DNA from: an uncultured Eubacterium sp.
Lineage (GTDB): Bacteria; Bacillota; Clostridia; Oscillospirales; Acutalibacteraceae
Direction of reading: 5' to 3'
NCBI GenBank assembly: GCA_910577195.1
Contig: CAJTLP010000003.1
Location: 248,001-312,000, forward strand
Length of the DNA: 64,000 nt
The number at the start of each line of letters is the position of its first letter. The stretch's first letter is position 1. Under the pieces are notes generated by a model that saw nothing but the letters and a program-made list of their open reading frames with translations, was not told where the DNA came from and did no database searches. Below, in pieces: positions 26,246-34,008 of the stretch. The translations under genes and the position numbers were made by a program.

Positions 26246-27775
26246 TTGGCTGAAGAAATCATTACTGATGAATTAACTCAAACCGAAATGGACGAGCTGG
26301 ATAAGCTTGCCTACACGCATAAGCGTTATCTCACACCTAAAGAAATTGCAGCGTATGTTCTTGTAAATTTCGGTCAGAAAAATTTATCGCAATTTGTTGA
26401 TGCATTTAGAGAATTCTTTATGATTCAGTTTCTTAAGCTTAACACAACAGCTTATGCAAACATAAATCTTTTTGCATCCATTTACGATGCAGTCGATGAT
26501 ACCATATCAGGTCTTATCATTGACCGTACCCGTACCCGCTGGGGTCGTATAAGACCATTCTTTATTATTCCTTTACCACTCTGGGTTGTGGGCGGTGCAA
26601 TGATGTTTACGGCGCCTGACATTCAGGCAAAGGAAAAGGTTATATGGGCTGCCGTTGCTATTGTTATCTACGGTCTCGGTATGAGCTATTTTGGTGCTTG
26701 GGGACTTATGATTTACAATATCACGCCGAACACCGATGAGAGAGATAATCTGATCACCACAACAAAGTTCTTTGAGCTTTTCGGAACCTGGCTTCCTTCT
26801 CTTGTGCCTGTTCTTGTTACTCTCCTTCCTAAAATCAGTGATAAAATCTCTATGAAGAGCATTTATTCCGGATTTGCTTATTTTATGCTTATACTTGCGG
26901 CTGCCTTTTCAATATTCGGCTTTTTCAATATGAGAGAGCGTGTGCCGCTTATGAGCCGTGAAGAAATCCAAGAAACTTCTGTACTTGAATCCATCAAAAA
27001 CATTTTTACAAACCGACCGTTATTTGTTGTAATTCTTGCAAACTTCTTTAATTCATTCAAATCAGTCGGCGGTTCTTCAGAATCTTATTTCTGGCTTAAC
27101 AATACCGGTTCTCTTATGAACGCTACAATCTGCGGTCTCTTTACAGGTATACCAAACTATATTATGGTACCTCTTGCAGCTAAAATGGTTAAAAAATTCG
27201 GTGCAAGAGCCACATCAATTATTGCCGGCTTATTTGGTTTCTTTGCTTATATGACATTGTTCTTTGTAGGCTATCATCCATTTGGTCAGACGTTCCACGA
27301 CAATTACATATTCAACTTAATCTGGGTAATCTTCGGTCTTACAATCTGCGGTCTTCCGAATAAGCTTTTACTTGTAAGCGGTCAGATTGTAACTGCTGAG
27401 GCTCTTGACTATATGGAATGGAAGCACGGTCTCAGAAACGAAGCACTCGTTACTACCGTACAGGGTTATTTTGGTAAGCTTGCTACATCCGTAACAGGCT
27501 GGCTCTCAGGTATGGTACTTACTTGGATTAACTATATTCCTCTCACAGACTCACTTGGTAACGCTATTCCGCAGACTGATCCTAAAATGCTCAATGGTAT
27601 CTGGGCAATATTCTGTATCCTTCCTGCACTTGCAAGAGGACTTTACGGCGTTTCATTTATTCTTTATCCGATTCACGGTAAAGTACAGCAGCAAATGATT
27701 GTTGAGCTTGCTGATAAGCGAGCAAACAGACTTGCTGAGCAGAATACTAAGGATAATGCAATCAATAATGATTAA
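26246..27775 (+). CDS. GPH-family (glycoside-pentoside-hexuronide) cation symporter
   Basis: 509-residue permease of about twelve transmembrane segments in the major facilitator fold. The motif DAVDDTISGLIIDRTRTRWGRIRPF is the GPH signature between helices 2 and 3, split here as DAVDDTISGLIID and RTRWGRIRPF. Substrates of the family are sugars and glycosides driven by Na+ or H+; the actual sugar cannot be told. A TTG start at 26246 is preceded by GAGGGA seven bases away. It is monocistronic, with its own promoter and a strong terminator. A second GPH permease lies at the right edge of the window. Confidence 0.9.
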   Translation: MAEEIITDELTQTEMDELDKLAYTHKRYLTPKEIAAYVLVNFGQKNLSQFVDAFREFFMIQFLKLNTTAYANINLFASIYDAVDDTISGLIIDRTRTRWGRIRPFFIIPLPLWVVGGAMMFTAPDIQAKEKVIWAAVAIVIYGLGMSYFGAWGLMIYNITPNTDERDNLITTTKFFELFGTWLPSLVPVLVTLLPKISDKISMKSIYSGFAYFMLILAAAFSIFGFFNMRERVPLMSREEIQETSVLESIKNIFTNRPLFVVILANFFNSFKSVGGSSESYFWLNNTGSLMNATICGLFTGIPNYIMVPLAAKMVKKFGARATSIIAGLFGFFAYMTLFFVGYHPFGQTFHDNYIFNLIWVIFGLTICGLPNKLLLVSGQIVTAEALDYMEWKHGLRNEALVTTVQGYFGKLATSVTGWLSGMVLTWINYIPLTDSLGNAIPQTDPKMLNGIWAIFCILPALARGLYGVSFILYPIHGKVQQQMIVELADKRANRLAEQNTKDNAINND

Positions 27776-27796
27776 TAAATATTCTAAATAAAACAT

Positions 27797-27828
27797 ACAC
27801 CGATGTACATTTTTCAGTGCATCGGTGT
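27797..27828 (+). terminator. Terminator after the GPH symporter gene
   Basis: Twelve-base stem ACACCGATGTAC/GTGCATCGGTGT (one G-U pair), 8-base loop, followed by TTTTTGTTTTT. Confidence 0.9.
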
Positions 27829-27838
27829 TTTTGTTTTT

Positions 27839-28028
27839 GAAGATATTTTACAAGACTTATTCTTTTGCAAATGCTAAGCCTGTAAAACCTACGAAGAATA
27901 TATTGATAAAATGAAGCATTCAAATAAAAATGATTTGGAATATATAGGAATATCAATATGCGATGACAAGAAAAAAGTCAATAAGCTCAGCGGGAATCTG
28001 CCATTATTAAGATAAATTATTGTTAAGT
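27839..28028. other. Intergenic DNA without a supported gene
   Basis: AT-rich stretch between the symporter terminator and the GC-rich palindromic element. A 34-codon frame (27911-28015) has no SD and no recognisable product. Nothing else is visible. Confidence 0.6.
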
Positions 28029-28095
28029 GTAGGGGAGGGTCTCCGTGCCCTCCCAAAAAATTATGAAATGGGCAGGCGTGGAAACCTGCCCCTAC
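28029..28095. repeat. Nested palindromic element with GTAGGGG/CCCCTAC ends
   Basis: A 67-base GC-rich island in AT-rich intergenic DNA. Its ends are inverted (GTAGGGG at 28029-28035, CCCCTAC at 28089-28095), and it contains two hairpins: GGGAGGG/CCCTCCC with a short loop, and GGGCAGG/CCTGCCC around CGTGGAAA. CTTAAG-type sequence flanks both sides. It resembles the short interspersed palindromes of gut Clostridia. Only one copy is in this window, so its repeat nature is inferred. Confidence 0.6.
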
Positions 28096-28149
28096 GGAAT
28101 CTTAAGTACATTATTGATAAACTAAACAATAATTTCCCACACAAAAAAA

Positions 28150-28170
28150 GCACAAGGATTAACCTTGTGC
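28150..28170 (-). terminator. Terminator of the metY-cysK operon
   Basis: Eight-base stem GCACAAGG/CCTTGTGC with an ATTAA loop, followed on the minus strand by TTTTTTT. It lies 18 bases past the cysK stop. Confidence 0.9.
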
Positions 28171-28187
28171 CTCTTTTACTTTATAAT

Positions 28188-29117
28188 TTACTCTGAGAAA
28201 AGCGGAGTAGAAAGATATCTGTCACCTGTATCAGGCAAAAGTGCAACAATTGTTTTGCCTTTATTTTCAGGGCGGTTTGCAAGCTCCTTAGCTGCCCAGA
28301 GTGCTGCACCGCTTGAAATACCGACAAGCACACCTTCTGCCTTTGCAAACGCTCTGCCTGTTGCGAAAGCATCTTCATTTTCAACAGCAATGATTTCGTC
28401 ATAAACATCTGTATTCAGCGTAGCAGGGACAAAGCCTGCACCAATACCCTGAATCGTATGCGGACCTGCCTCACCCTTTGAGAGCACAGGTGAGGTTGCA
28501 GGCTCAACTGCAACTACCTTAACATCCGGATTCTGCTCCTTAAGATATGCACCGACACCTGAAATCGTTCCGCCTGTACCTACACCGGCAACGAAGATAT
28601 CAACCTTGCCCTCTGTATCTTTCCAGATTTCCAGGCCTGTGGTTGCCTTATGTGTAGCTGGATTTACAGGATTGACAAACTGACCTGCAATAAAGGAATT
28701 CGGAATTTCAGCAGCGAGCTCATCTGCCTTAGCAATAGCACCTTTCATACCCTTAGCACCATCGGTAAGCACAAGCTCTGCTCCATACGCCTTCATAAGA
28801 TTACGTCTTTCAACACTCATTGTTTCAGGCATGGTGATAATAATTCTGTAGCCCTTTGATGCTGCAACAGCAGCAAGTCCTATGCCTGTATTACCGCTGG
28901 TAGGCTCGATAATCACGGAATCCTTTTTTAGTATTCCCTTTTCCTCTGCATCCTCAATAATTGCCTTTGCAATTCTGTCTTTTACAGAGCCTGCAGGATT
29001 GAAATATTCCAGCTTAACAAGAAGCTTAGCCTGAAGTTTATTTTTTTCAGAAAAATTGTTTGCCTCAACAAGCGGTGTATTGCCCACAAGCTCGAGAGCT
29101 GATTTATAAATAGCCAT
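28188..29117 (-). CDS. cysK: Cysteine synthase A (O-acetylserine sulfhydrylase)
   Basis: Pyridoxal-phosphate enzyme that makes cysteine from O-acetylserine and sulfide. The 309 residues contain the PLP lysine in NPAGSVKDRIA (about residue 46), the substrate loop TSGNTG, GTGGTISG for phosphate binding and the C-terminal PDTGDRYLST. AGGAGA precedes its ATG. It follows metY by 18 bases and shares the Cys-rich-leader/operator control region upstream of metY. Confidence 0.97.
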   Translation of the reverse strand: MAIYKSALELVGNTPLVEANNFSEKNKLQAKLLVKLEYFNPAGSVKDRIAKAIIEDAEEKGILKKDSVIIEPTSGNTGIGLAAVAASKGYRIIITMPETMSVERRNLMKAYGAELVLTDGAKGMKGAIAKADELAAEIPNSFIAGQFVNPVNPATHKATTGLEIWKDTEGKVDIFVAGVGTGGTISGVGAYLKEQNPDVKVVAVEPATSPVLSKGEAGPHTIQGIGAGFVPATLNTDVYDEIIAVENEDAFATGRAFAKAEGVLVGISSGAALWAAKELANRPENKGKTIVALLPDTGDRYLSTPLFSE

Positions 29118-29135
29118 AATAATTATCTCCTTACA

Positions 29136-30422
29136 TTAATCTATAGTATGAAATGCCTGATCCAAATCGTGAATAATATCATCAATATGCTCAGTACCGA
29201 TTGAAAGTCTGATTGTATTCGGTTTAATATCCTGCTCTGCCAGCTCCTCAGGACTCAGCTGACTGTGTGTCGTTGTGGCAGGGTGAATCACAAGTGATTT
29301 AACATCCGCAACATTGGCAAGAATTGAGAATATTTTCAGGCTGTCAATAAACTGCTTTGCTTCCTTTTCTCCGCCCTTGATTTCAAAGGTAAATATTGAG
29401 CCTGCACCATTCGGAAAATACTTATTATATAAATCCTTATATCTTTCATCCACACTTGGGTGATTCACCTTTTCAACCTTAGGATTATTGGTAAGGTAAT
29501 CAATTACCTTTTTTGTGTTTTCAACGTGACGTTCAACACGAAGTGAAAGTGTTTCAAGTCCCTGCAGGAGAAGGAAAGCATTGAACGGTGAAATCGCTGC
29601 ACCTGTATCTCTGAGAAGTATAGCACGGATATAGGTTACAAAAGCAGCCGGACCGGCGGCATCCACAAAGCTGACGCCGTGATAACTTGGGTTTGCATCT
29701 GCAATCTGAGGAAATTTACCGCTGCTTTTCCAGTCAAAGTTTCCGCTGTCAACAATTACACCGCCGAGTGTTGTGCCGTGACCGCCGATAAACTTTGTAG
29801 CTGAATGAACCACAATATCTGCACCGTATTCAATCGGTCTTAAAATATATGGCGTTGCAAAGGTTGAGTCAACAACAAGAGGAATATTATGCTTGTGTGC
29901 AATCTCTGCAAGCTTTTCAATATCAATAAGATTTGAATTCGGATTACCCAGTGTTTCAAAGAAAATTGCTTTTGTATTATCCTGTATTGCATTTTCAAAA
30001 TTTGACAAATCATCAGGGTCCACAAAGGTTGTGCTAACACCGAAGTTCTTAAATGTATGCTCAAGATAATTATATGTACCGCCGTAAATTGTTTTAGCTG
30101 ACACGATGTGGTCACCTGCTGTGGCAAGCGCCTGAAAGGTGTAAGCAAGAGCTGCCGCACCTGATGCGGTTGCAAGAGCAGCCACACCGCCCTCCAGTGC
30201 TGCGATACGCTTTTCAAAAACATCCTGCGTTGAATTCGTAAGTCTGCCGTAAATGTTGCCTGCATCAGAAAGATTGAATCTTGCCTGTGCGTGATCACTG
30301 TTGTTAAACACATAGGATGTGGTCTGATAAATCGGAACTGCCCTTGCATCTGTTGCCGGATCCGGCTCCTCCTGTCCTACGTGAAGCTGTAATGTTTCAA
30401 AATGATATTTATATTCTGACAT
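29136..30422 (-). CDS. metY: O-acetylhomoserine aminocarboxypropyltransferase/cysteine synthase
   Basis: PLP enzyme of the Cys/Met metabolism family (O-acetylhomoserine sulfhydrylase). It makes homocysteine from O-acetylhomoserine and sulfide and may also use O-acetylserine. The 428 residues are typical: LQLHVGQEEPDPATDARAVP, YGRLTNSTQDV and the PLP lysine in HSATKFIGGHG (about residue 210). It is the first structural gene of the operon. AAAGG lies 11 bases before the ATG. The 215-base leader upstream contains two operators and a Cys-rich small ORF, which point to control by sulfur or cysteine supply. Confidence 0.95.
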   Translation of the reverse strand: MSEYKYHFETLQLHVGQEEPDPATDARAVPIYQTTSYVFNNSDHAQARFNLSDAGNIYGRLTNSTQDVFEKRIAALEGGVAALATASGAAALAYTFQALATAGDHIVSAKTIYGGTYNYLEHTFKNFGVSTTFVDPDDLSNFENAIQDNTKAIFFETLGNPNSNLIDIEKLAEIAHKHNIPLVVDSTFATPYILRPIEYGADIVVHSATKFIGGHGTTLGGVIVDSGNFDWKSSGKFPQIADANPSYHGVSFVDAAGPAAFVTYIRAILLRDTGAAISPFNAFLLLQGLETLSLRVERHVENTKKVIDYLTNNPKVEKVNHPSVDERYKDLYNKYFPNGAGSIFTFEIKGGEKEAKQFIDSLKIFSILANVADVKSLVIHPATTTHSQLSPEELAEQDIKPNTIRLSIGTEHIDDIIHDLDQAFHTID

Positions 30423-30466
30423 AAAAATGGTTTCCTTTCAAGTTAAAATTCAGTTAAAATTAAAAT

Positions 30467-30553
30467 TTATATATAGAATGATTTACAACATCGAAAGCAC
30501 ATTCGTCCGCATCTGTAATTACTGCGTAAAAGCTTGGAAAATAACTTCTGCAT
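30467..30553 (-). CDS. Cysteine-rich leader peptide (28 aa) in front of metY-cysK
   Basis: Small ORF: ATG 30553 to TAA 30467. It starts MQKLFSKLLRSNY and continues RCGRMCFRCCKSFYI, with Cys at residues 15, 19, 22 and 23, so four of nine consecutive codons are Cys. A near-perfect SD (AGGAGA, 30566-30561) lies seven bases before the ATG, the best-spaced SD in the region. It lies on the metY-cysK transcript, downstream of the promoter and both operators, and ends 44 bases before the metY ATG. The placement, strong SD and Cys codons are those expected of a ribosome-stalling cysteine sensor, like the Cys-codon leader ORFs described in mycobacteria. No terminator hairpin follows it, so any control would work through SD access, RNA decay or Rho. 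Seen directly: ORF, SD, context. Function is inferred. Confidence 0.7.
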   Translation of the reverse strand: MQKLFSKLLRSNYRCGRMCFRCCKSFYI

Positions 30554-30570
30554 TTTTCTGTCTCCTATAG

Positions 30571-30587
30571 CCTACTTTGTCAGTAGG
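30571..30587. promoter_or_regulatory. Downstream operator of the metY-cysK operon
   Basis: CCTACTTTGTCAGTAGG, an inverted repeat CCTAC-N7-GTAGG, at about +11 to +27 relative to the predicted transcription start. It lies just upstream of the leader-ORF SD and could also form a small RNA hairpin there. Likely bound by an Rrf2/CymR-type sulfur regulator (inference). Confidence 0.65.
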
Positions 30588-30604
30588 TTTTCTGTGTTGA
30601 ATAC

Positions 30605-30633
30605 ACTATACACCTTATTACCTACTTTGTCAA
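30605..30633 (-). promoter_or_regulatory. Sigma-A promoter of the metY-cysK operon
   Basis: Minus strand: -35 TTGACA (30633-30628), 17-base spacer, -10 TATAGT (30610-30605). The -35 lies inside the upstream operator. Confidence 0.8.
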
Positions 30634-30637
30634 TAGG
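30621..30637. promoter_or_regulatory. Upstream operator overlapping the metY promoter -35
   Basis: CCTACTTTGTCAATAGG, differing in one base from the copy at 30571-30587 and exactly 50 bases away (about five helical turns, same face). It covers the -35 hexamer, so bound protein should block RNA polymerase. Confidence 0.7.
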
Positions 30638-30670
30638 ATTTTAGGATATTGCAAAATTTAAAAAAACAGC

Positions 30671-30689
30671 CGGAGATATATAATCTCCG
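30671..30689 (-). terminator. Terminator of the two-component operon
   Basis: Seven-base stem CGGAGAT/ATCTCCG with a 5-base loop, followed on the minus strand by GGCTGTTTTTTTAAAT. Confidence 0.8.
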
Positions 30690-30710
30690 ACTATCCATTC
30701 TGCATTAACT

Positions 30711-32216
30711 TTATTTGGCAATAAAGTAAAACTCTACAGCATTTGCTTTATTTTCAAAGCCATATTTATAATGATGAAGCTCTAATATCTGTTTTGTTAT
30801 GGCAAGACCCATTCCTGCTGATTTCCCCTCTCTGGACTTATCGCCCATATAAAAAGAATCCCACACCTCGTCTGTAAGCGGTTTATCAACAACATTTAAT
30901 ACTGAAAATCTGCAGGTATTCCCCTCTTTTTTTAATCTGATTTCAATTTCCGTATTCAAGGGTGCATGCTTGACCGCATTTGAGATATAATTGTCTACCG
31001 CAAGCTGAATCAAGTCACTGCTGCAGTTCATACTGACATCATCAATATCCGCTATCACTTTATGCCCTCCTGTGTTTATGAAAGAGCTGTACTTTTCAAT
31101 TTCCGCTTTAACAATATCAGACAATGAAGTATTTTCCTTTTCAATCCGATCTGTCGTTGACAGCTTATTGAATTTCAGCATATTGTTTACAAGCTGCGTC
31201 ATTCGTATGGATTCCTCATAAATGGATTTGACATACTCAGGATTTTTTTCTTCATTCACATTTTCAAGTATACATTCGCACTGATTCTCAATAACGGCAA
31301 GAGGTGTCTTAAGCTCATGCGCCGCCGCATTTGTGAAAGCGTATTTTGCACTTTCAAGCCTTTGCTTTTTTAAATAATATTTATTGATAACAATAAGGAT
31401 AACTGCACCTACAGTAATAAACACAAATAATAATTCAAGCATTGCAGTTTTAAAAGCATCTGATGATATTGTTTCAAGAGACGGTGTAATCTGAGACTGC
31501 CAACATACAGAGTAACTTTTGTTCTCAAATTCATTGATAACCGCAATTTTTGAGAAATGCAATATTTCCGACGGACCATTGTAATTGCTGCTGAGCATAC
31601 CGTATTTCTCTTCCATTTCTTCCATATTATTTCTCAAATATTCATAATTTTCATGGCGGAAACTATTTTTATCAACATCAACAAACGCATAATAACAGCC
31701 TAAACTTTTTTTGCTTTCGGCAAGATCATTGAATTTTACCGACTGCTCTTTTCTGTTTGTATAGGTATTAAACAATATTTCACCTGGAATGATTTCACTG
31801 TCTTGTTCCGTATAGCTGATATCAGCCAGAACATCATACTGATATTCCGCTTTGAGCAGTTTTTTTGCAATATCATCCGTAATATACTTATCAAGATAGC
31901 AATACTTGCTTACTGCACCGCCGTCTTCCGCAATCTCAACCATTGAACCGCTCTGTGCAGCAATAGTATAGTTATCATCAAAAACAGTTATAACGGAAGG
32001 ATATTCTTTTGTAGCATTTGTGATATCAATCAAAAAATCCTCCAAAGAATAATATTCTCTTTCTTCATTAAAATACTGTGCACAGACAGTATAATATTCA
32101 CTTTGATAATTATCTGTGACCTTCGTATAAGAAAAAGTATAAATAAAAGCAGAGCTTATCAAATAAAACACCAATAAAATCAATGCAGTAAAAACATTCA
32201 ACTTTTTTCTGTTCAT
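30711..32216 (-). CDS. Sensor histidine kinase
   Basis: 501 residues from ATG 32216, whose SD (GGGGAGG) lies in the end of the response-regulator gene two codons upstream. One transmembrane helix near residues 9-28, an extracytoplasmic sensor of about 230 residues with no recognised fold, a second helix near 260-280, then HisKA (AAAHELKTPLAVIENQ; phospho-His near 301) and HATPase_c (N box DNYISNAVKHA, G box GMGLAITKQ). The ATPase G1 box is short (DSFYMGDKSREGKSAGMG). It pairs with the regulator at 32219-32887. The regulon is unknown; the metY operon and an alcohol dehydrogenase operon are its neighbours. Confidence 0.9.
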   Translation of the reverse strand: MNRKKLNVFTALILLVFYLISSAFIYTFSYTKVTDNYQSEYYTVCAQYFNEEREYYSLEDFLIDITNATKEYPSVITVFDDNYTIAAQSGSMVEIAEDGGAVSKYCYLDKYITDDIAKKLLKAEYQYDVLADISYTEQDSEIIPGEILFNTYTNRKEQSVKFNDLAESKKSLGCYYAFVDVDKNSFRHENYEYLRNNMEEMEEKYGMLSSNYNGPSEILHFSKIAVINEFENKSYSVCWQSQITPSLETISSDAFKTAMLELLFVFITVGAVILIVINKYYLKKQRLESAKYAFTNAAAHELKTPLAVIENQCECILENVNEEKNPEYVKSIYEESIRMTQLVNNMLKFNKLSTTDRIEKENTSLSDIVKAEIEKYSSFINTGGHKVIADIDDVSMNCSSDLIQLAVDNYISNAVKHAPLNTEIEIRLKKEGNTCRFSVLNVVDKPLTDEVWDSFYMGDKSREGKSAGMGLAITKQILELHHYKYGFENKANAVEFYFIAK

Positions 32217-32218
32217 AA

Positions 32219-32887
32219 TTATACCTCCCCAAAACAATATCCGGTATTAATAATTGTTTTAATGCATACTGATTTTTCACCGAGTGCCTGTCTTATACGC
32301 TTTATATGGGTATCAACAACTCTGTCGTCTCCGTCGAAATCATAACCCCATATATGTGTAATAATCAGCTCACGACTGATAACGATGTTCTTGTTTTCCA
32401 TAAGGTACTTCAGTATTTTGAAATCCTTATTTGACAATGCGATTTCCTTATCATCTGTAAACACCTTCATACTGTCTGTATCAAGAGTAATACCGTTTAC
32501 GGATAATCTGTTATTTTTGTCAAGTCCTCTGTATTTTCTCATCATATAAACTGCTTTTTCATAAAGCACGGAGAGAGGAAACGGCTTGACAATATAATCA
32601 TCGCAGCCGATATTATAGCCTTTCAGATAATCCTGCTCCTGACCCTTAGCCGTAAGGAAAAGGACAGGAACATCGCTTCCCCTGCGAATCAGACGGCAAG
32701 CCTCATATCCGTCCATTACAGGCATCATAATATCCAGGATAACCATATCAAAATAATTCTCATAAAACTTATCCAATGCTGTTTTTCCGTTTTCTGCAGT
32801 TACAACACTTATACCCTTTGCTGTAAAATAATCGGATATCGTTTCTCTTATCTTTATTTCATCATCTGCGATCAATACTTTAAACAT
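32219..32887 (-). CDS. OmpR/PhoB-family response regulator
   Basis: 222 residues. The receiver domain carries the acidic pocket ADDE (8-11), phospho-acceptor Asp in VILDIMMP (about residue 53) and the Lys in YIVKPF (about 102). The C-terminal winged helix includes LIITHIWGYDFDGDDRVVDTHIKRIRQAL, quoted here as HIWGYDFDGDDRVVDTH. It has a GGAGAAGG SD and is followed at once by its histidine kinase. A TTGACA-like -35 lies about 60 bases upstream without a convincing -10. Confidence 0.95.
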   Translation of the reverse strand: MFKVLIADDEIKIRETISDYFTAKGISVVTAENGKTALDKFYENYFDMVILDIMMPVMDGYEACRLIRRGSDVPVLFLTAKGQEQDYLKGYNIGCDDYIVKPFPLSVLYEKAVYMMRKYRGLDKNNRLSVNGITLDTDSMKVFTDDKEIALSNKDFKILKYLMENKNIVISRELIITHIWGYDFDGDDRVVDTHIKRIRQALGEKSVCIKTIINTGYCFGEV

Positions 32888-32946
32888 AATCCTTCTCCTT
32901 TCATTTACAAAATAGCAGAGCGATATGTACTCTATGTGTCAAAAAA

Positions 32947-32976
32947 GGCGAAGAAATGAAAAATCAGTTCTCCGCC
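32947..32976 (-). terminator. Terminator after the iron-type alcohol dehydrogenase gene
   Basis: Nine-base stem GGCGAAGAA/TTCTCCGCC (one G-U pair), 12-base loop, and TTTTTT downstream on the minus strand. It ends the PHP-Lrp-aminotransferase-ispE-dehydrogenase operon. Confidence 0.8.
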
Positions 32977-32982
32977 ATCATT

Positions 32983-34005
32983 TTATTTCACATTCATAAA
33001 CGAACGATAAATATTTTCAATATCGTTATAATCAAATTTCATAGGGTGATTGCTCATTCTGTCCACATTCACACCGTGTACACATTCATCAAGCTCATTG
33101 ACAGTAAGACACATATCCCTGCACAAGCCTAAATCATCAAGAAGCTTCTGAAAAGACTCAGGGGTAAAGCCGGAGATAATCTCCGTTTCGGCAAGAAGGA
33201 GCTCAAGCTCTGCAGTTCTGCAGTTTTCAAGCATATACTGCCAGATATACGCAAGGCAGAGTGCAACTGCCTGTCCGTGATAAAAGCCTTTGAGCTTATG
33301 GAGCTTATAGCTCATCGCGTGAGGTGCTGCCGTCTGAGCAATATTAATTGCCCTGCCTGCAAGCGCACTGCATTTCATCATCGGTTCATAGGAGGCTTTA
33401 TCATCCTTCAGATACTGATCAAAGTATTCACCGAACAGCTCAAGAGCCTGTGCACTGTATTCCCTGCTCTCATCTGTTGCATTAACCGACCAATATGCCT
33501 CAACACTATGGCAGAAGGCATCAAGTCCTGTTACAACTCTTTGATTGTAAGGCAGTGAAGCAAGTGATGTATAATCAAACACGGCATAATCAGGAATGAT
33601 ATCATAGCTGCGTACCGAATCCTTGTCACCGTGATTATAAAGTACGGCAAAACGTGTAACCTCTGCACCTGTACCTGCGGTTGTGGGAACAGCAAGAATT
33701 TTGATATCCGCCTCAGCCAAAAGCTTGATTGCTTTGGCAACGTCCATTGCACTGCCGCCGCCTACTGTTACAATAAAATCACAGCCTTCTGCATTAAGCA
33801 CTTCCACACCCTGCTTTACGGATGAAACCTCAGGACAAGGCTCAAAATCTGTAAACGGCACACATTCAATGCCAAGCTCATCCACAGCAGTTCTGTAGCC
33901 GTATCTGTCATATGCATTACTGCAAACAAACAGAATCTTTTTTGTAGATTCCTTTTCGATGATATTTTTAAACTCTGTTATAAATTTTTCGTTATTATAT
34001 TCCAT
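32983..34005 (-). CDS. Iron-type (group III) alcohol dehydrogenase
   Basis: 340-residue NAD(P)-dependent dehydrogenase. The nucleotide motif VTVGGGSAMDVAK and VPTTAGTGAEVT are followed by metal-ligand regions GLDAFCHSVEAYW and PHAMSYKLH...GFYHGQAVAL. It is shorter than typical 380-residue fermentative enzymes and recalls the phosphonoacetaldehyde-reductase-like branch, though nothing else in the window deals with phosphonates. It starts three bases after the ispE stop and is the last gene of its operon. The substrate is not assignable. Confidence 0.8.
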   Translation of the reverse strand: MEYNNEKFITEFKNIIEKESTKKILFVCSNAYDRYGYRTAVDELGIECVPFTDFEPCPEVSSVKQGVEVLNAEGCDFIVTVGGGSAMDVAKAIKLLAEADIKILAVPTTAGTGAEVTRFAVLYNHGDKDSVRSYDIIPDYAVFDYTSLASLPYNQRVVTGLDAFCHSVEAYWSVNATDESREYSAQALELFGEYFDQYLKDDKASYEPMMKCSALAGRAINIAQTAAPHAMSYKLHKLKGFYHGQAVALCLAYIWQYMLENCRTAELELLLAETEIISGFTPESFQKLLDDLGLCRDMCLTVNELDECVHGVNVDRMSNHPMKFDYNDIENIYRSFMNVK

Positions 34006-34008
34006 ATA

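Noticed and set aside
27911..28015. A 34-codon plus-strand frame (MKHSNKNDLEYIGISICDD...) in the symporter-cysK gap
   Set aside because: No SD, no promoter, no recognisable composition; it lies after a strong terminator.
30423..30710. SAM (S-box) or T-box riboswitch upstream of metY
   Set aside because: No T-box consensus, no S-box core and no terminator in the leader; the region is explained by promoter, operators and the small ORF.
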